Source: Motilimonas cestriensis
Lineage (GTDB): Bacteria > Pseudomonadota > Gammaproteobacteria > Enterobacterales > CBDFNC01
DNA: 36,881 bases
NCBI RefSeq assembly: GCF_021295315.1
Contig: NZ_JAIMJA010000035.1
Location: 1-36,881 of the forward strand
Direction of reading: 5' to 3'
The notes under the pieces are model-generated. The model did not search any database, was not told the origin of the DNA, and saw only the letters and a program-made list of their open reading frames with translations. Positions 21,185 to 29,291 of the stretch are shown here, piece after piece. Numbering within the stretch: the stretch's first letter is position 1; every line of letters begins with the position of its first letter. A program made the translations under genes and the position numbers.

Positions 21185-23379
21185 ATTCCAAGCCTTCTTC
21201 TGATTTGGCCGTTTTCACTAACGTCTTGTAATACCATGTTGTAAGCCGCTTTCGCCGTGCGTTCGGCCAGCGCGATCTGATCTTCATTTTTATCCCCGTG
21301 CATATTAATAACGGGGGCAAACACCACTTTCGTGACGCCTTCACCCCGCGCGCCTTGACCACTCATCACCGCCATATACATGGCGTCGATCTGGTTGGCT
21401 GATTCGTTGGTATAAACCCGCTCGCCTTGGTCTAATAACCAAGTCCCCTCGCGCGGCACTGAACTAATGCCGTTATGGGCCATACCCGAAATGGCTTGGC
21501 CCGCGACCACCCCCATGGACGCATAGCCCAAGGTTTTAACAGCGGCGGCCAGCGCAAAGGAATAGGGCGGCGGCGCAGCGGCTAACGCTTGCACCGACGC
21601 CAATTCAGTTGCCACCATCATTTGTGGCAAGGCGGCGGCTTTTTGGATTGCCAGCAACACCTTATAAGCCGTGCTGTTTTCTTTACCTGCGTCTTTTAGC
21701 GCATTGGTGGTAATGCTCATTTGCTGCTGGGTAAACGTCAGCAAGTTGGCAGCAACTTGTTGTTGCACTTCCTGACGGCGCGCGGCCTCGTCAGCCTCAA
21801 TTTGGCTTAGGTTGGCTTGATGGATAGCATGAAGGTTTTCGCGGGATGCAAAATACCCGGTCTCTAACTCATTCATCAGGGCGTGATTGCCCTTGGCCTG
21901 CTCATAAGCCGCTTGAAATTGTTGGCTTAGGGCGTTGTATCTGTCTTGATAATTAAACGCCTCTTGCACGGCGGCTTGATTTTCGCCCACAGCTAACAGC
22001 GTGGCGCGGCGCTGCTGCTCTTGTTGCAAAGCGGCGGTGGTTGCTTTAAACGCATCTAGCGCAGCGGTGCTGGCTTTCACCGCCTTGGGTTTAGCGGGCG
22101 CTTTGACGTCAGGCAATGCCGCATCACTGGCTTGGTTGTAGTTAATTGATTTGGCGTATTCTTCCGCTAGCTCTTGATAGCGTTTTTTATTGGTTGCAAA
22201 CCACTTTTCTATGCCCGTGCTGGGCATTTCCTCGGCTGCTAGCGTGCGCAACTCAAAGATCGCTTGGTTCATATCTAACCGGGCTTGGTTGGTAGCGGTT
22301 TGGTCATAAAAAACCACGGGCTCAAACTCACCAAAACCTTTTAATGCGGCGGCGTATTTAGCCGCGTCGTCACTCATGCTGCCCATGGCTTCAAGGGCTT
22401 TCATGGTCGGGTAAACCATGACGCTATAAATCTTGCGGCCCACTTCGCTAACTGCCGTGATCATGGCTTGGGTAGACAATAAAAAGCCGCTTTTAAAGGC
22501 TACCCACGCCACTTGCAGTGACTTAATAGTTAAGTGTATACCGCGCAGTAAATCACCAAATTTACCCGCGCCCATTGCCATGTTTTCAAGACTGTCAGCT
22601 ACGAGGTTATTCATGCCGCCATAATCACGGCTAAAACGTATAAATTCCTCTGATAGCCCCGCTAAAACGGGGGCAAGCTCGGTGGTGATATTTTGATGTA
22701 ATGCCGTGGTTTGCAGGCCGATTTTATACATGGCATCGTTTGCCATCTCGACCTTGGCGGCATCAACCCGGCTTAACGTAATGCCTAAAATATCCGCTTC
22801 ATCAGCCATGGCTTTAAGGCCCGCTTTACCCCCTGCCAGCATGTTAACCATGCCGACGCCTTCGCTATCAAACAGCTTAAACGCAAGGCGAACGCGGGCG
22901 CTTTGACTGTCTACTTTAGTAAACGCATCAGCCAGTTCATAAAGTTGCTGCTCTGGCGTCATGCGGCCTAGCGTTTCAGCATCAAGCCCTAATTGCTTGA
23001 GTGCTGGCGCGGCTTCCCCTGCGCCTGCTGCGGCCTCGGCTATGCGGCGCGTCATGCGCTGCAAAGACATATCAAGGTTTTTTTGTCCAACGCCTGTTAG
23101 CTCGGACGCATGACGAAAACGGGTTAGGTTTTCAGTGGTGATACCAATGCGATCAGCAAATTTGGCGGTTTGGTCAATCACCGCGCTTTGCTGTTTATAA
23201 ATCAGCGTGAGCGCCGCCACTATGGTTGTCGCAGCGGCGGCGGTCGTAGCGGCGGCAATACTGGCCGACTTACGCGCCGTGTCGCCCCAATCCTTGGATT
23301 TTTTCTTGGCCTTATCCATTTCTGACACAAATTGTGCGCTGTTGGCGTACAGCGCCACGGTTAACTTTGCAATATCCAT
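21181..23379 (-). CDS. Tape measure protein (732 aa)
   Basis: A long helical protein. Residues 1-35 (MDIAKLTVALYANSAQFVSE, then a coiled region) match the start of phage tape-measure proteins. A hydrophobic Ala-rich segment (AAATTAAAATTIVAALTLIY, about 41-61) and later helices (GYASMGVVAGQAISGMAHNG near 640) could cross the membrane on ejection. The C-terminus has VINMHGDKNEDQIALAERTA. It sets tail length; by the lambda rule of about 1.5 angstrom per residue it implies a tail near 110 nm, an estimate only. It lies directly after the G/GT chaperone genes, the classic order. Confidence 0.88.
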   Translation of the reverse strand: MDIAKLTVALYANSAQFVSEMDKAKKKSKDWGDTARKSASIAAATTAAAATTIVAALTLIYKQQSAVIDQTAKFADRIGITTENLTRFRHASELTGVGQKNLDMSLQRMTRRIAEAAAGAGEAAPALKQLGLDAETLGRMTPEQQLYELADAFTKVDSQSARVRLAFKLFDSEGVGMVNMLAGGKAGLKAMADEADILGITLSRVDAAKVEMANDAMYKIGLQTTALHQNITTELAPVLAGLSEEFIRFSRDYGGMNNLVADSLENMAMGAGKFGDLLRGIHLTIKSLQVAWVAFKSGFLLSTQAMITAVSEVGRKIYSVMVYPTMKALEAMGSMSDDAAKYAAALKGFGEFEPVVFYDQTATNQARLDMNQAIFELRTLAAEEMPSTGIEKWFATNKKRYQELAEEYAKSINYNQASDAALPDVKAPAKPKAVKASTAALDAFKATTAALQQEQQRRATLLAVGENQAAVQEAFNYQDRYNALSQQFQAAYEQAKGNHALMNELETGYFASRENLHAIHQANLSQIEADEAARRQEVQQQVAANLLTFTQQQMSITTNALKDAGKENSTAYKVLLAIQKAAALPQMMVATELASVQALAAAPPPYSFALAAAVKTLGYASMGVVAGQAISGMAHNGISSVPREGTWLLDQGERVYTNESANQIDAMYMAVMSGQGARGEGVTKVVFAPVINMHGDKNEDQIALAERTAKAAYNMVLQDVSENGQIRRRLGI

Positions 23380-23390
23380 GACTGGCCTTG

Positions 23391-23995
23391 TTACATCATC
23401 ATAATGCGCTCACACTCACTGACCTGACGATCAACATCGGCATGTTCAATGGTTTTGGTGCGGCGCGGCTGGTTGGGGGCGGGGGGATTGTCGGCGGTGA
23501 TCTGTTCGTGCTTTATTTCAAAATACGCTAGCCAAAGCGCCATTAATTCACTGTCCATTTGATCGAGTAGCACGCGCGGATCAACCACGCCTAATACCTC
23601 GGCCAATGAAAAGCAAAAGTGTAATAGCGGGCTAGCGGTTATTTTTTTTTCGCTTTGGTACTTGCCCCCTCAGCCATAAAGTTAAGCTTTAATAGCTCTG
23701 ACATGGCGCTGTTGATCGAGGCTGGCGACTTAGCCTGCAAAAGCTCATCCACGGTGGTGGTTGCGCTCATGGGTTGACCGCTTTCATCAAGCAAGCTTTC
23801 TAGCACTAAGCCAGCGGCGGCGCGGTTGGCAGCGTCGCCACTGTTTTGGTCACTGGCATTCTTTTGTTCTTGCTCAAATTCAGCAAGGCGCGCGGCGGTT
23901 AAACGGCGCACGGGGAAATCATGGCCCAATACGTTAATGGTGCGGTCGCTTTGCTTTTCAGCGGCTAGCAACAAGCCTTTTAAACTCTGTGACAT
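23391..23995 (-). CDS. Tail assembly chaperone GT, made by -1 frameshift (201 aa)
   Basis: Joins the 118-aa G-like frame to a downstream frame through a run of nine A residues (minus strand, 23642-23650) just before the G stop. Slipping back one base replaces the stop by codons giving KKK-ITASPLLHFCFSLAEVLG, a sequence that continues smoothly into the T domain (VDPRVLLDQMDSELMALWLA). The T frame is open back to the slippery run and has no ATG of its own near its start, so frameshifting is the likely way it is made. This is the lambda G/GT arrangement: a chaperone that coats the tape measure during tail assembly. Confidence 0.8.
23639..23995 (-). CDS. Tail assembly chaperone G (118 aa)
   Basis: Starts MSQSLKGLLLAAEKQSDRTI and ends ASTKAKKK at a TAA that directly follows the A9 slip site. 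It is the in-frame product of the G/GT pair. It lies between the major tail protein and the tape measure. Its start follows an AT-rich repeat element (24004-24056) similar to the par repeats, which is unexpected in a tail operon. Confidence 0.82.
   Translation of the reverse strand: MSQSLKGLLLAAEKQSDRTINVLGHDFPVRRLTAARLAEFEQEQKNASDQNSGDAANRAAAGLVLESLLDESGQPMSATTTVDELLQAKSPASINSAMSELLKLNFMAEGASTKAKKK
23642..23650 (-). promoter_or_regulatory. A9 slippery run for -1 programmed frameshift
   Basis: Nine consecutive A on the coding strand, in phase AAA AAA AAA, followed by TAA. Slippage of -1 would fuse the G and T frames, which stay open across the site. No downstream pseudoknot was worked out. 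Confidence 0.7.
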
Positions 23996-24003
23996 AAATA
24001 AAC

Positions 24004-24056
24004 CTAGTTAATTTAATTAATTCAATTAACCGGAATAATAAATTACTCCGATTGAT
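24004..24056. repeat. AT-rich par-type repeats inside the tail operon
   Basis: TTAATTAATTCAATTAACC (24013-24031) is 18 of 19 bases identical to the inverted repeat at 7125-7143. Neighbouring CCGGAATAAT and ATTACTCCGATTGATT resemble the 6123 repeat (TAATCGGAATAAT). It fills the gap between the major tail protein and the G gene, in an otherwise tightly packed operon. Confidence 0.6.
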
Positions 24057-24061
24057 TTAGA

Positions 24062-24517
24062 TTAAGGCGCGGGGGCAGTTACGCCTCGGTTAATGGCGTT
24101 TTGCTTGCCCGACACGCTCACCATCATTGGCTTGTTTTTATCTAGATCTTTGAGTTCCCAGCCCGCTAACGCGATGGTCATTTCAGCCCATCTGCCATTT
24201 GGAAATTCAACCCGCACCACTTTAACTTCGTTATTTTCGGCGGCGAGTAAAAAGACCTCTTGATCGGTATCTGACGGATCATCAAGAAATAAAAACTCTT
24301 TATCAGGGCCTTCTTTCAGCGCGGCCATAAACTTTTCTTCGGTGTCGATCAGGCGGGTGACTTTTTCCAGAGGGGCTTTTTCACCCGTTGAGCCGATCTG
24401 ATCGGCGCTTTGCAGCAATTTAAAGCCGTCGGGCATCACTGCGCCAATATCGCCAAAATATACCCGTGTGCCTGCGGGCAACTTGGCATAAGTGCCGGGG
24501 TCTTTTACTTCACTCAT
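24062..24517 (-). CDS. Major tail protein (151 aa)
   Basis: The pattern TYAKLPAGTRVYFGDIGAVM, then a Lys/Glu-rich middle, then RWAEMTIALAGWELKDLDKN matches short siphophage tail tube proteins. It lies between tail terminator and G/GT genes, as in lambda (V before G). GGAGT precedes the ATG. It forms the tail tube lumen through which DNA exits. Length is on the short side but within the HK97-type range. Confidence 0.75.
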   Translation of the reverse strand: MSEVKDPGTYAKLPAGTRVYFGDIGAVMPDGFKLLQSADQIGSTGEKAPLEKVTRLIDTEEKFMAALKEGPDKEFLFLDDPSDTDQEVFLLAAENNEVKVVRVEFPNGRWAEMTIALAGWELKDLDKNKPMMVSVSGKQNAINRGVTAPAP

Positions 24518-24532
24518 TGTTAACTCCAGTGG

Positions 24533-24907
24533 TTATAAGTGGTGGTTAATTAAAAAATCTCGGTTGAACTGGTAACAGTTTTCGCTGTTGCCGTTTAAGC
24601 GCTGATCAAATCCGCCCGTAAACATGCACAATTCAATGTTGTAGCCCGCCAGTTCGCCGCTGTAGCAATCTAACGTGCGCATTATCTTGTTAGCCGCCGC
24701 TTGGCCTTCGTCGGGGGCGGTGTGATATACCGTGATGCTATAGCTATCTTCGCTTAAGTTGGTTTTCGCCAAGTTGCCCGGCACAATGCCAACGGATAGC
24801 GCGCGATAAACCACGGCATTGGTGGCCGTGGCGGGGCGCTCAAGCCAATATGCCTCTAAGCCCGTTAAATCGGTCAACCACGTTGACAAAGCGGCGTTTA
24901 AATTCAT
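24533..24907 (-). CDS. Tail terminator-type protein (124 aa)
   Basis: Starts MNLNAALSTWLTDLTGLEAY, with YRALSVGIVPGN and SYSITVYHTAPDEGQAAANK; this matches the DUF3168/tail-completion (lambda U-like) pattern. It lies between the gp10-like connector and the major tail protein. It caps the tail and joins it to the head. It overlaps the gp10-like gene by 4 bp (ATGA). Confidence 0.72.
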   Translation of the reverse strand: MNLNAALSTWLTDLTGLEAYWLERPATATNAVVYRALSVGIVPGNLAKTNLSEDSYSITVYHTAPDEGQAAANKIMRTLDCYSGELAGYNIELCMFTGGFDQRLNGNSENCYQFNRDFLINHHL

Positions 24908-25329
24908 TTCATTTTACTCACGGCTTTTAGAATTTCGGTGGCTAGCACGGTGCGAAACGTGCCGACTATTTTATGGCGGTTTTCAGCAAGGGCCGGACGC
25001 ATAAAGGGATCGGCGGCTTGGCCTTCGCGGCCATACTCTTGGGCGATGGCCTTTTGCGCGTGTTTTTTACTTGGGCCAACGCGAATGGCGACGGCATTAT
25101 CAGCGCCGCCTTTTTTATCCTGCTTTTTGCCCGTGATTTTAATGGCGTCGCGCATGTGCTCGCCCTTATTATCAGGGTCAAAACCTGCGCCCATGGCCAT
25201 AGACAAAGCAACGCCCGTCATGGCCTCGCGCCCTGCTTTACGCAATACACGGGTGCCGACTTTCGCGCCCAACTCGGTTAGCTTGTCGTCCAGCTCTTTT
25301 AAGCCGGACACACTCCATTGATCAATCAT
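24904..25329 (-). CDS. HK97 gp10-like tail connector (141 aa)
   Basis: SVSGLKELDDKLTELGAKVG plus VLRKAGREAMTGVALSMAM and a terminal DPFMRPALAENRHKIVG are the standard features of HK97 gp10 family proteins, which help join head and tail. It overlaps both neighbours by 4 bp. High confidence of family. Confidence 0.85.
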   Translation of the reverse strand: MIDQWSVSGLKELDDKLTELGAKVGTRVLRKAGREAMTGVALSMAMGAGFDPDNKGEHMRDAIKITGKKQDKKGGADNAVAIRVGPSKKHAQKAIAQEYGREGQAADPFMRPALAENRHKIVGTFRTVLATEILKAVSKMK

Positions 25330-25667
25330 GGCTGCGCCTTAATAGTGGGTGGGGCGTCGGTTAAATCGCCCGTGATTAACATTTGTGCGCGGTGCGAGTC
25401 GGTATCGTCCACGCCCGTGACGCGAAACCATTTACCGCGCCAGTTAACCCAATCAGGCGCAGTGGTTAGCCAGCGCACGCGAAATTGATACACGCCCACG
25501 GCCCGATCTCGGTCTTGACTGGTTGCGGTATCAGCGCGACCGATCACCAGTTCAGCCCAAGCGCCGCCCATGCGGGTGATGGCCGCAATGGGCGCACCTG
25601 ATAGTGATTTAGTGGTAGTTGCGGCGTATAGGTTTAAGCGCTGGGTTAGTTTGCCTGTTTCTATCAT
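25326..25667 (-). CDS. Head-tail joining (head closure) protein (113 aa)
   Basis: IETGKLTQRLNLYAATTTKS and GGAWAELVIGRADTATSQDR, followed by VRWLTTAPDWVNWRGKWFRV, match the SPP1 gp16/HK97 gp9-like head closure family. It seals the connector after packaging. It sits between connector adaptor and gp10-like genes. Confidence 0.82.
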   Translation of the reverse strand: MIETGKLTQRLNLYAATTTKSLSGAPIAAITRMGGAWAELVIGRADTATSQDRDRAVGVYQFRVRWLTTAPDWVNWRGKWFRVTGVDDTDSHRAQMLITGDLTDAPPTIKAQP

Positions 25668-25984
25668 TAGCCCACCTTGCGGTAGCGATAATGGCCAAGT
25701 AAATGACGGAAGCCTAACGGCACTTCTTTAACGGTTTCGGTGGTGGTTGAGCTGCGATTGTTATACCAATGATCAATCATTAACAAGCTAGCTAATTGAA
25801 TATCGCTATTAAACAACATGCCTGACTCGTCACTCTCTGGCACCACATCGACATAAAGCTTTCTGCACAGAAATGCCTCTATCGACGTAAAAGCGGCGCT
25901 TATATAAAGATTTAATATTTCATCTTCATCAATATATTCAGGCTCTAGGCGTAGTTGTGCTTTAACAAGTGATAGAGGCACCAT
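25667..25984 (-). CDS. Head-tail adaptor, HK97 gp6-like (105 aa)
   Basis: VPLSLVKAQLRLEPEYIDED followed by EILNLYISAAFTSIEAFLCR and a C-terminal FRHLLGHYRYRKVG is the gp6/YqbG-like adaptor pattern. It forms a ring beneath the portal. Its ATG is 2 bp from the stop of the 55-aa gene, so coupled. Confidence 0.85.
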   Translation of the reverse strand: MVPLSLVKAQLRLEPEYIDEDEILNLYISAAFTSIEAFLCRKLYVDVVPESDESGMLFNSDIQLASLLMIDHWYNNRSSTTTETVKEVPLGFRHLLGHYRYRKVG

Positions 25985-25985
25985 G

Positions 25986-26153
25986 CTAGATAACCCCTAA
26001 TGCTTTACCCGCTTTGATCGCGTCGGCGGGCAACTCTTGGTCGCCTTTTTCAATATCAACCATATAGAGCCCATTTTTTGCATAGGTGAACGCTTTTTTA
26101 ACTTTCACTTTAGCTAACTCTTCTTCTTGATCTTGCTGGACTATTGTTTCCAC
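25986..26153 (-). CDS. Small unknown structural-region protein (55 aa)
   Basis: I use the GTG at 26153 (VETIVQQDQEEELAKVKVKK) because GGAGT lies 8 nt upstream; a longer start at 26183 would put the N-terminus inside the terminator hairpin. The protein is acidic then basic with a short FTYAKNGLYMVD motif. It lies right after the capsid terminator. No family recognised; similar small proteins occur between capsid and connector in related phages. Confidence 0.55.
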   Translation of the reverse strand: METIVQQDQEEELAKVKVKKAFTYAKNGLYMVDIEKGDQELPADAIKAGKALGVI

Positions 26154-26173
26154 GGTTTTTACTCCAAATAAAA

Positions 26174-26194
26174 AAGCCGCCATAACGGCGGCTT
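26174..26194 (-). terminator. Rho-independent terminator after the capsid gene
   Basis: AAGCCGCC and GGCGGCTT (26174-26181 and 26187-26194) form an 8-bp stem with a 5-nt loop. On the minus strand it is followed by TTTTTATTT. It lies 18 bp after the major capsid stop and would limit expression of downstream connector genes relative to capsid. Confidence 0.75.
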
Positions 26195-26212
26195 AGGTGG
26201 TAGGAAAAAATA

Positions 26213-27421
26213 TTAAGCTGAAAGCTGTAGGATCTTAACTGCACTAGAGTCTGTTAACATGCCGCCAACGCGCTTAGTGGTGTAAAACTGCACATAAGGC
26301 TTTCGAGTGTAAGGATCTCGTAGCACCCTTGTGCCAATCACATCAATGATTTTATAAGCGCGCTTGAAGTTACCAAACGCAATGGCTTTTGCATCTGCTA
26401 CTGCATCGGGTAGCGCTTCGTTTTCTGCCACACCGTAACCAAGCAGGCTAGAAGGCTGGCCCAGCTCTAAGCCCGGACGCCACAAATAATTACCATCATT
26501 ATCTTTTAGCAAGCGCGCCTTAAATAACACGTCATTGTTAAGCATCCATTTTGCATCACGACGGTAGACCTTGCGCAGCGAGTAAAGTAGCGCCGTTAGG
26601 TTGTCGCCATTAAATGAACCCGCACTGCCTGACACTAAATGCTGTAACGTGCCAAACGCACGATCTTTATCTCTGGCTAGCGAACTGGCGTAAGCAAACA
26701 AGCCCTTTGGCTTGTTGGCACCATCGCCGACTGTAAAAGCGATTTCTTCTTCTTCGCTAAACTCGGTTTGCACTTCGCCTGATAGCCAGCTTTCAACATC
26801 AAAAAACGAATCATCAAGCATGTTTTGCGTGGCCGACGGGTTGGCGTATAGCTCACCAAAATGCGGGCTAAGCTCACCTAATTTCGGAGTGCTAGTTTCG
26901 GGTCTAGCGTCGGTTTCTCCCACCCATCCAGACGTTGCGCCGCCTTTGTTAACTAACTGCTTATAACCAACGCCGCCCGTTGGCACAACGGTACATTCTT
27001 GGCGCATCACGTTAGCGTCATTAAGCAACTGAATAATGTTTTGGTCTAACTGTAACGGTACAGCCAAGCCGCCATCTTCTGGGGTGTCAGTAGCTAACGC
27101 TTTACTCTCTAAGTCGCGCAATTCATCTTCACCACGACCTGTTTTAATGAAGCGCTCAAACGCTTTCTTATGTTCGGCGGCTTCTGGCGTTTGTCCTTTG
27201 CCGCCACTTGGCCGTTGCGATTTTTTCAATTGTTCTTCAAGCTGTTCCTTTTGCTTTTGCAATGAATCAACCGTGCCGTTTAGCGTATCCACACGCTCTG
27301 ATAACTTGGATTTTTCTTGCTCGATAGCATCAATGCGCTTATCGTTTTTTTTGGTAAACTCGGTGAACTTATGGCCTAGTTCCTCGGCTACCAGTTCAAT
27401 GTCTTTTTGTTCAATTGGCAT
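26213..27421 (-). CDS. Major capsid protein, HK97 gp5 type with scaffold domain (402 aa)
   Basis: Residues 1-80 are coiled coil (IEQEKSKLSERVDTLNGTVD...), the delta-type internal scaffold. Near residue 108 a cleavage-like KALATDTPEDGGLAVP begins the mature capsid, followed by conserved ATSGWVGETDARPETS and ANPSATQNMLDDSFFDVESW. The protease gene lies 10 bp upstream and probably removes the scaffold. AAGG precedes the ATG. High confidence. Confidence 0.92.
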   Translation of the reverse strand: MPIEQKDIELVAEELGHKFTEFTKKNDKRIDAIEQEKSKLSERVDTLNGTVDSLQKQKEQLEEQLKKSQRPSGGKGQTPEAAEHKKAFERFIKTGRGEDELRDLESKALATDTPEDGGLAVPLQLDQNIIQLLNDANVMRQECTVVPTGGVGYKQLVNKGGATSGWVGETDARPETSTPKLGELSPHFGELYANPSATQNMLDDSFFDVESWLSGEVQTEFSEEEEIAFTVGDGANKPKGLFAYASSLARDKDRAFGTLQHLVSGSAGSFNGDNLTALLYSLRKVYRRDAKWMLNNDVLFKARLLKDNDGNYLWRPGLELGQPSSLLGYGVAENEALPDAVADAKAIAFGNFKRAYKIIDVIGTRVLRDPYTRKPYVQFYTTKRVGGMLTDSSAVKILQLSA

Positions 27422-27430
27422 ACTTTTACC

Positions 27431-28084
27431 TTAAAATTGTTGACTCAGTTTTCTTAGTGCATTTAATCCAGATTCCAGATCAGCCTCTCGCTGATTAAGC
27501 GCTGAAAACCCTTTACTCATAAATGCTTTGGATTGCGAACGACTAAACCCGACCTCGCGTAAGGCTCGCTCTATCATTTTTGGCGACGGGGTTTCCCCTT
27601 TTTCCAATGCGGTTTTGACTTCGGCCACGCGGGCTTCTTCATTTGATGGAAACGTCACCAGCGACACTTCCCACAATTTAATCTCTTTAAGAATGTAAGC
27701 GCCTTTATCCGCACTCCATTCCCAATCAATCAGCTCATAGCCAATGCTTAGCCCCTTAATTGAACCCGCTTTAAGGTGTGCATGGGCGCGTTTGGCGAGC
27801 GGGTCATCATCAATCAGCAAACGGCCCTTAACGAACAACCCCACGTCATCCTCTCGCATTTCGGTATAGACGCCGACGGGCTCATCCATTTTGTGTTGCC
27901 ATAGCATGGATGGAAATTGACCTTTCCCGCTCCATTCGGCTAACGAGTTAGCAAACGCACCGGGCAAAACAATATCTTTATGACTGTCTTTCACGCCAAA
28001 AACCGAACCATACCCCTCAAATTCGCCGCTCTCTGACACTTGTTTGATTTTTAGTTCGACGTGTATTTTTTTTCTTGTGAGCAT
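27431..28084 (-). CDS. Prohead protease, HK97 gp4 family (217 aa)
   Basis: GEFEGYGSVFGVKDSHKDIV, SMLWQHKMDEPVG and GSIKGLSIGYELIDWEW are the conserved strands and the His and Ser motifs of U35-type prohead proteases. The C-terminal tail (about 150-217) is helical. It matures the capsid by cutting the scaffold domain. The position between portal and capsid is standard. Confidence 0.9.
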   Translation of the reverse strand: MLTRKKIHVELKIKQVSESGEFEGYGSVFGVKDSHKDIVLPGAFANSLAEWSGKGQFPSMLWQHKMDEPVGVYTEMREDDVGLFVKGRLLIDDDPLAKRAHAHLKAGSIKGLSIGYELIDWEWSADKGAYILKEIKLWEVSLVTFPSNEEARVAEVKTALEKGETPSPKMIERALREVGFSRSQSKAFMSKGFSALNQREADLESGLNALRKLSQQF

Positions 28085-28088
28085 AAGC

Positions 28089-29291
28089 CTATGTTCCTGT
28101 TGGATTGACTGGTCCTGATGTCATGTTTAATGGCGTTAAATAAACATCACCTCCTGGGCGTGGGTTTTGATCTTCTAGACGCAAGCAATCATTGGGGCTA
28201 TACATGCCCCAGTTGATCGCGGTGGCGTAAGCTTCAAACCGTGATTTCATATCACCTCTAAGCAGCGCGCCGACATTGAATTTTGCAAAGGTATCTGCTT
28301 GTTGAGATTTTGGTAGAAGCCCGACTTTTATTCTATTTTCAATACGCGTGAGATACGGCACTAACGAATAGTTAATAAAACTTAAACCCAAGTGCTCTAT
28401 GTTGTTAAAACTGGCTTTGTCGAGGTTAGCGACCAAGTGCGGCGGCACTCGAAAAATCGCGCAAATTTCATCACGCTGAAACTTTCTTGATTCTAGAAAT
28501 TGTGAATCTTCGGCGCTTAAACTAATGGATTTCCAGTCAAGGCCCATTTCTAATATCAAGGGTTTGTGACTATTAGCCAGCCCTTGATGGCGAGATTTAA
28601 AATCATCTTGTAGGCGTTTAAATGCCGCATCGCTTAACACCTGCTCGGTTGAAAGAACCCCCGTGGTGACAGCTCCGTTTGTAAATAATCGGCTCCCATG
28701 CTCCTCTGTTGCTAACGCTAATCCTATTGCCTCTTTTGCGTAAGCAATCGGGCTTAACCCCTTTAAGCCGTCTTTTGTGAAGATTCTCACATGCCATATT
28801 TCATCCTGAGAAAGTACATCTTGAGAGCCATCAGCAAATGTGACTTTATAAACTGGCTCCCAGCTTGCGTTTAATTTTGCTTCAACGCAGCCCGGGTCAA
28901 TGGGTAATAATTCGGTAACTTTATCCCCTATTTTGTTTTTGTAGGCGTAGAAATTACCGCGCAGGCACAAGCTAACAATGAGTAATTCCCAAAATTCTTG
29001 GGCTGTCATGTAATCATTGGGGGCGGTGTTGATCAGGCGATAAAGCCAATGCTCTTTGGCCTTGTTCTTTTGTTTTGCTGATTCCTTGTATAAGTGGCAT
29101 GGCAACATGCCGACCGACTCACTCAACACCCGAACACACGCAAAAACGGTGGTTAACTGCATCGCCTTAATATCAGATACGCTACGGCCTGAAATTGTTG
29201 CGTAATCAATACCTAGTGCTTGTGCTAGCTGTTCGGGGGTGTTAATCGGTGGCGAACTTTTACGGCTGAATAGTTTTGAAAGTAGTCCCAT
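28089..29291 (-). CDS. Portal protein, HK97 gp3 type (400 aa)
   Basis: MGLLSKLFSRK start, then DIKAMQLTTVFACVRVLSES and LPCHLYK, ITNTAPNDYMTAQEFWELLI-like block, RDEICAIFRVPPHLVANLDK and the C-terminal FNVGALLRGDMKSRFEAYAT are typical of the HK97 portal family. It forms the dodecameric DNA channel of the capsid. It overlaps the TerL stop by 1 bp. Confidence 0.92.
   Translation of the reverse strand: MGLLSKLFSRKSSPPINTPEQLAQALGIDYATISGRSVSDIKAMQLTTVFACVRVLSESVGMLPCHLYKESAKQKNKAKEHWLYRLINTAPNDYMTAQEFWELLIVSLCLRGNFYAYKNKIGDKVTELLPIDPGCVEAKLNASWEPVYKVTFADGSQDVLSQDEIWHVRIFTKDGLKGLSPIAYAKEAIGLALATEEHGSRLFTNGAVTTGVLSTEQVLSDAAFKRLQDDFKSRHQGLANSHKPLILEMGLDWKSISLSAEDSQFLESRKFQRDEICAIFRVPPHLVANLDKASFNNIEHLGLSFINYSLVPYLTRIENRIKVGLLPKSQQADTFAKFNVGALLRGDMKSRFEAYATAINWGMYSPNDCLRLEDQNPRPGGDVYLTPLNMTSGPVNPTGT

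Noticed and set aside
26154-26183. Upstream extension of the 55-aa gene
   Set aside because: It would place the N-terminus in a terminator hairpin; the GTG at 26153 has GGAG with good spacing.
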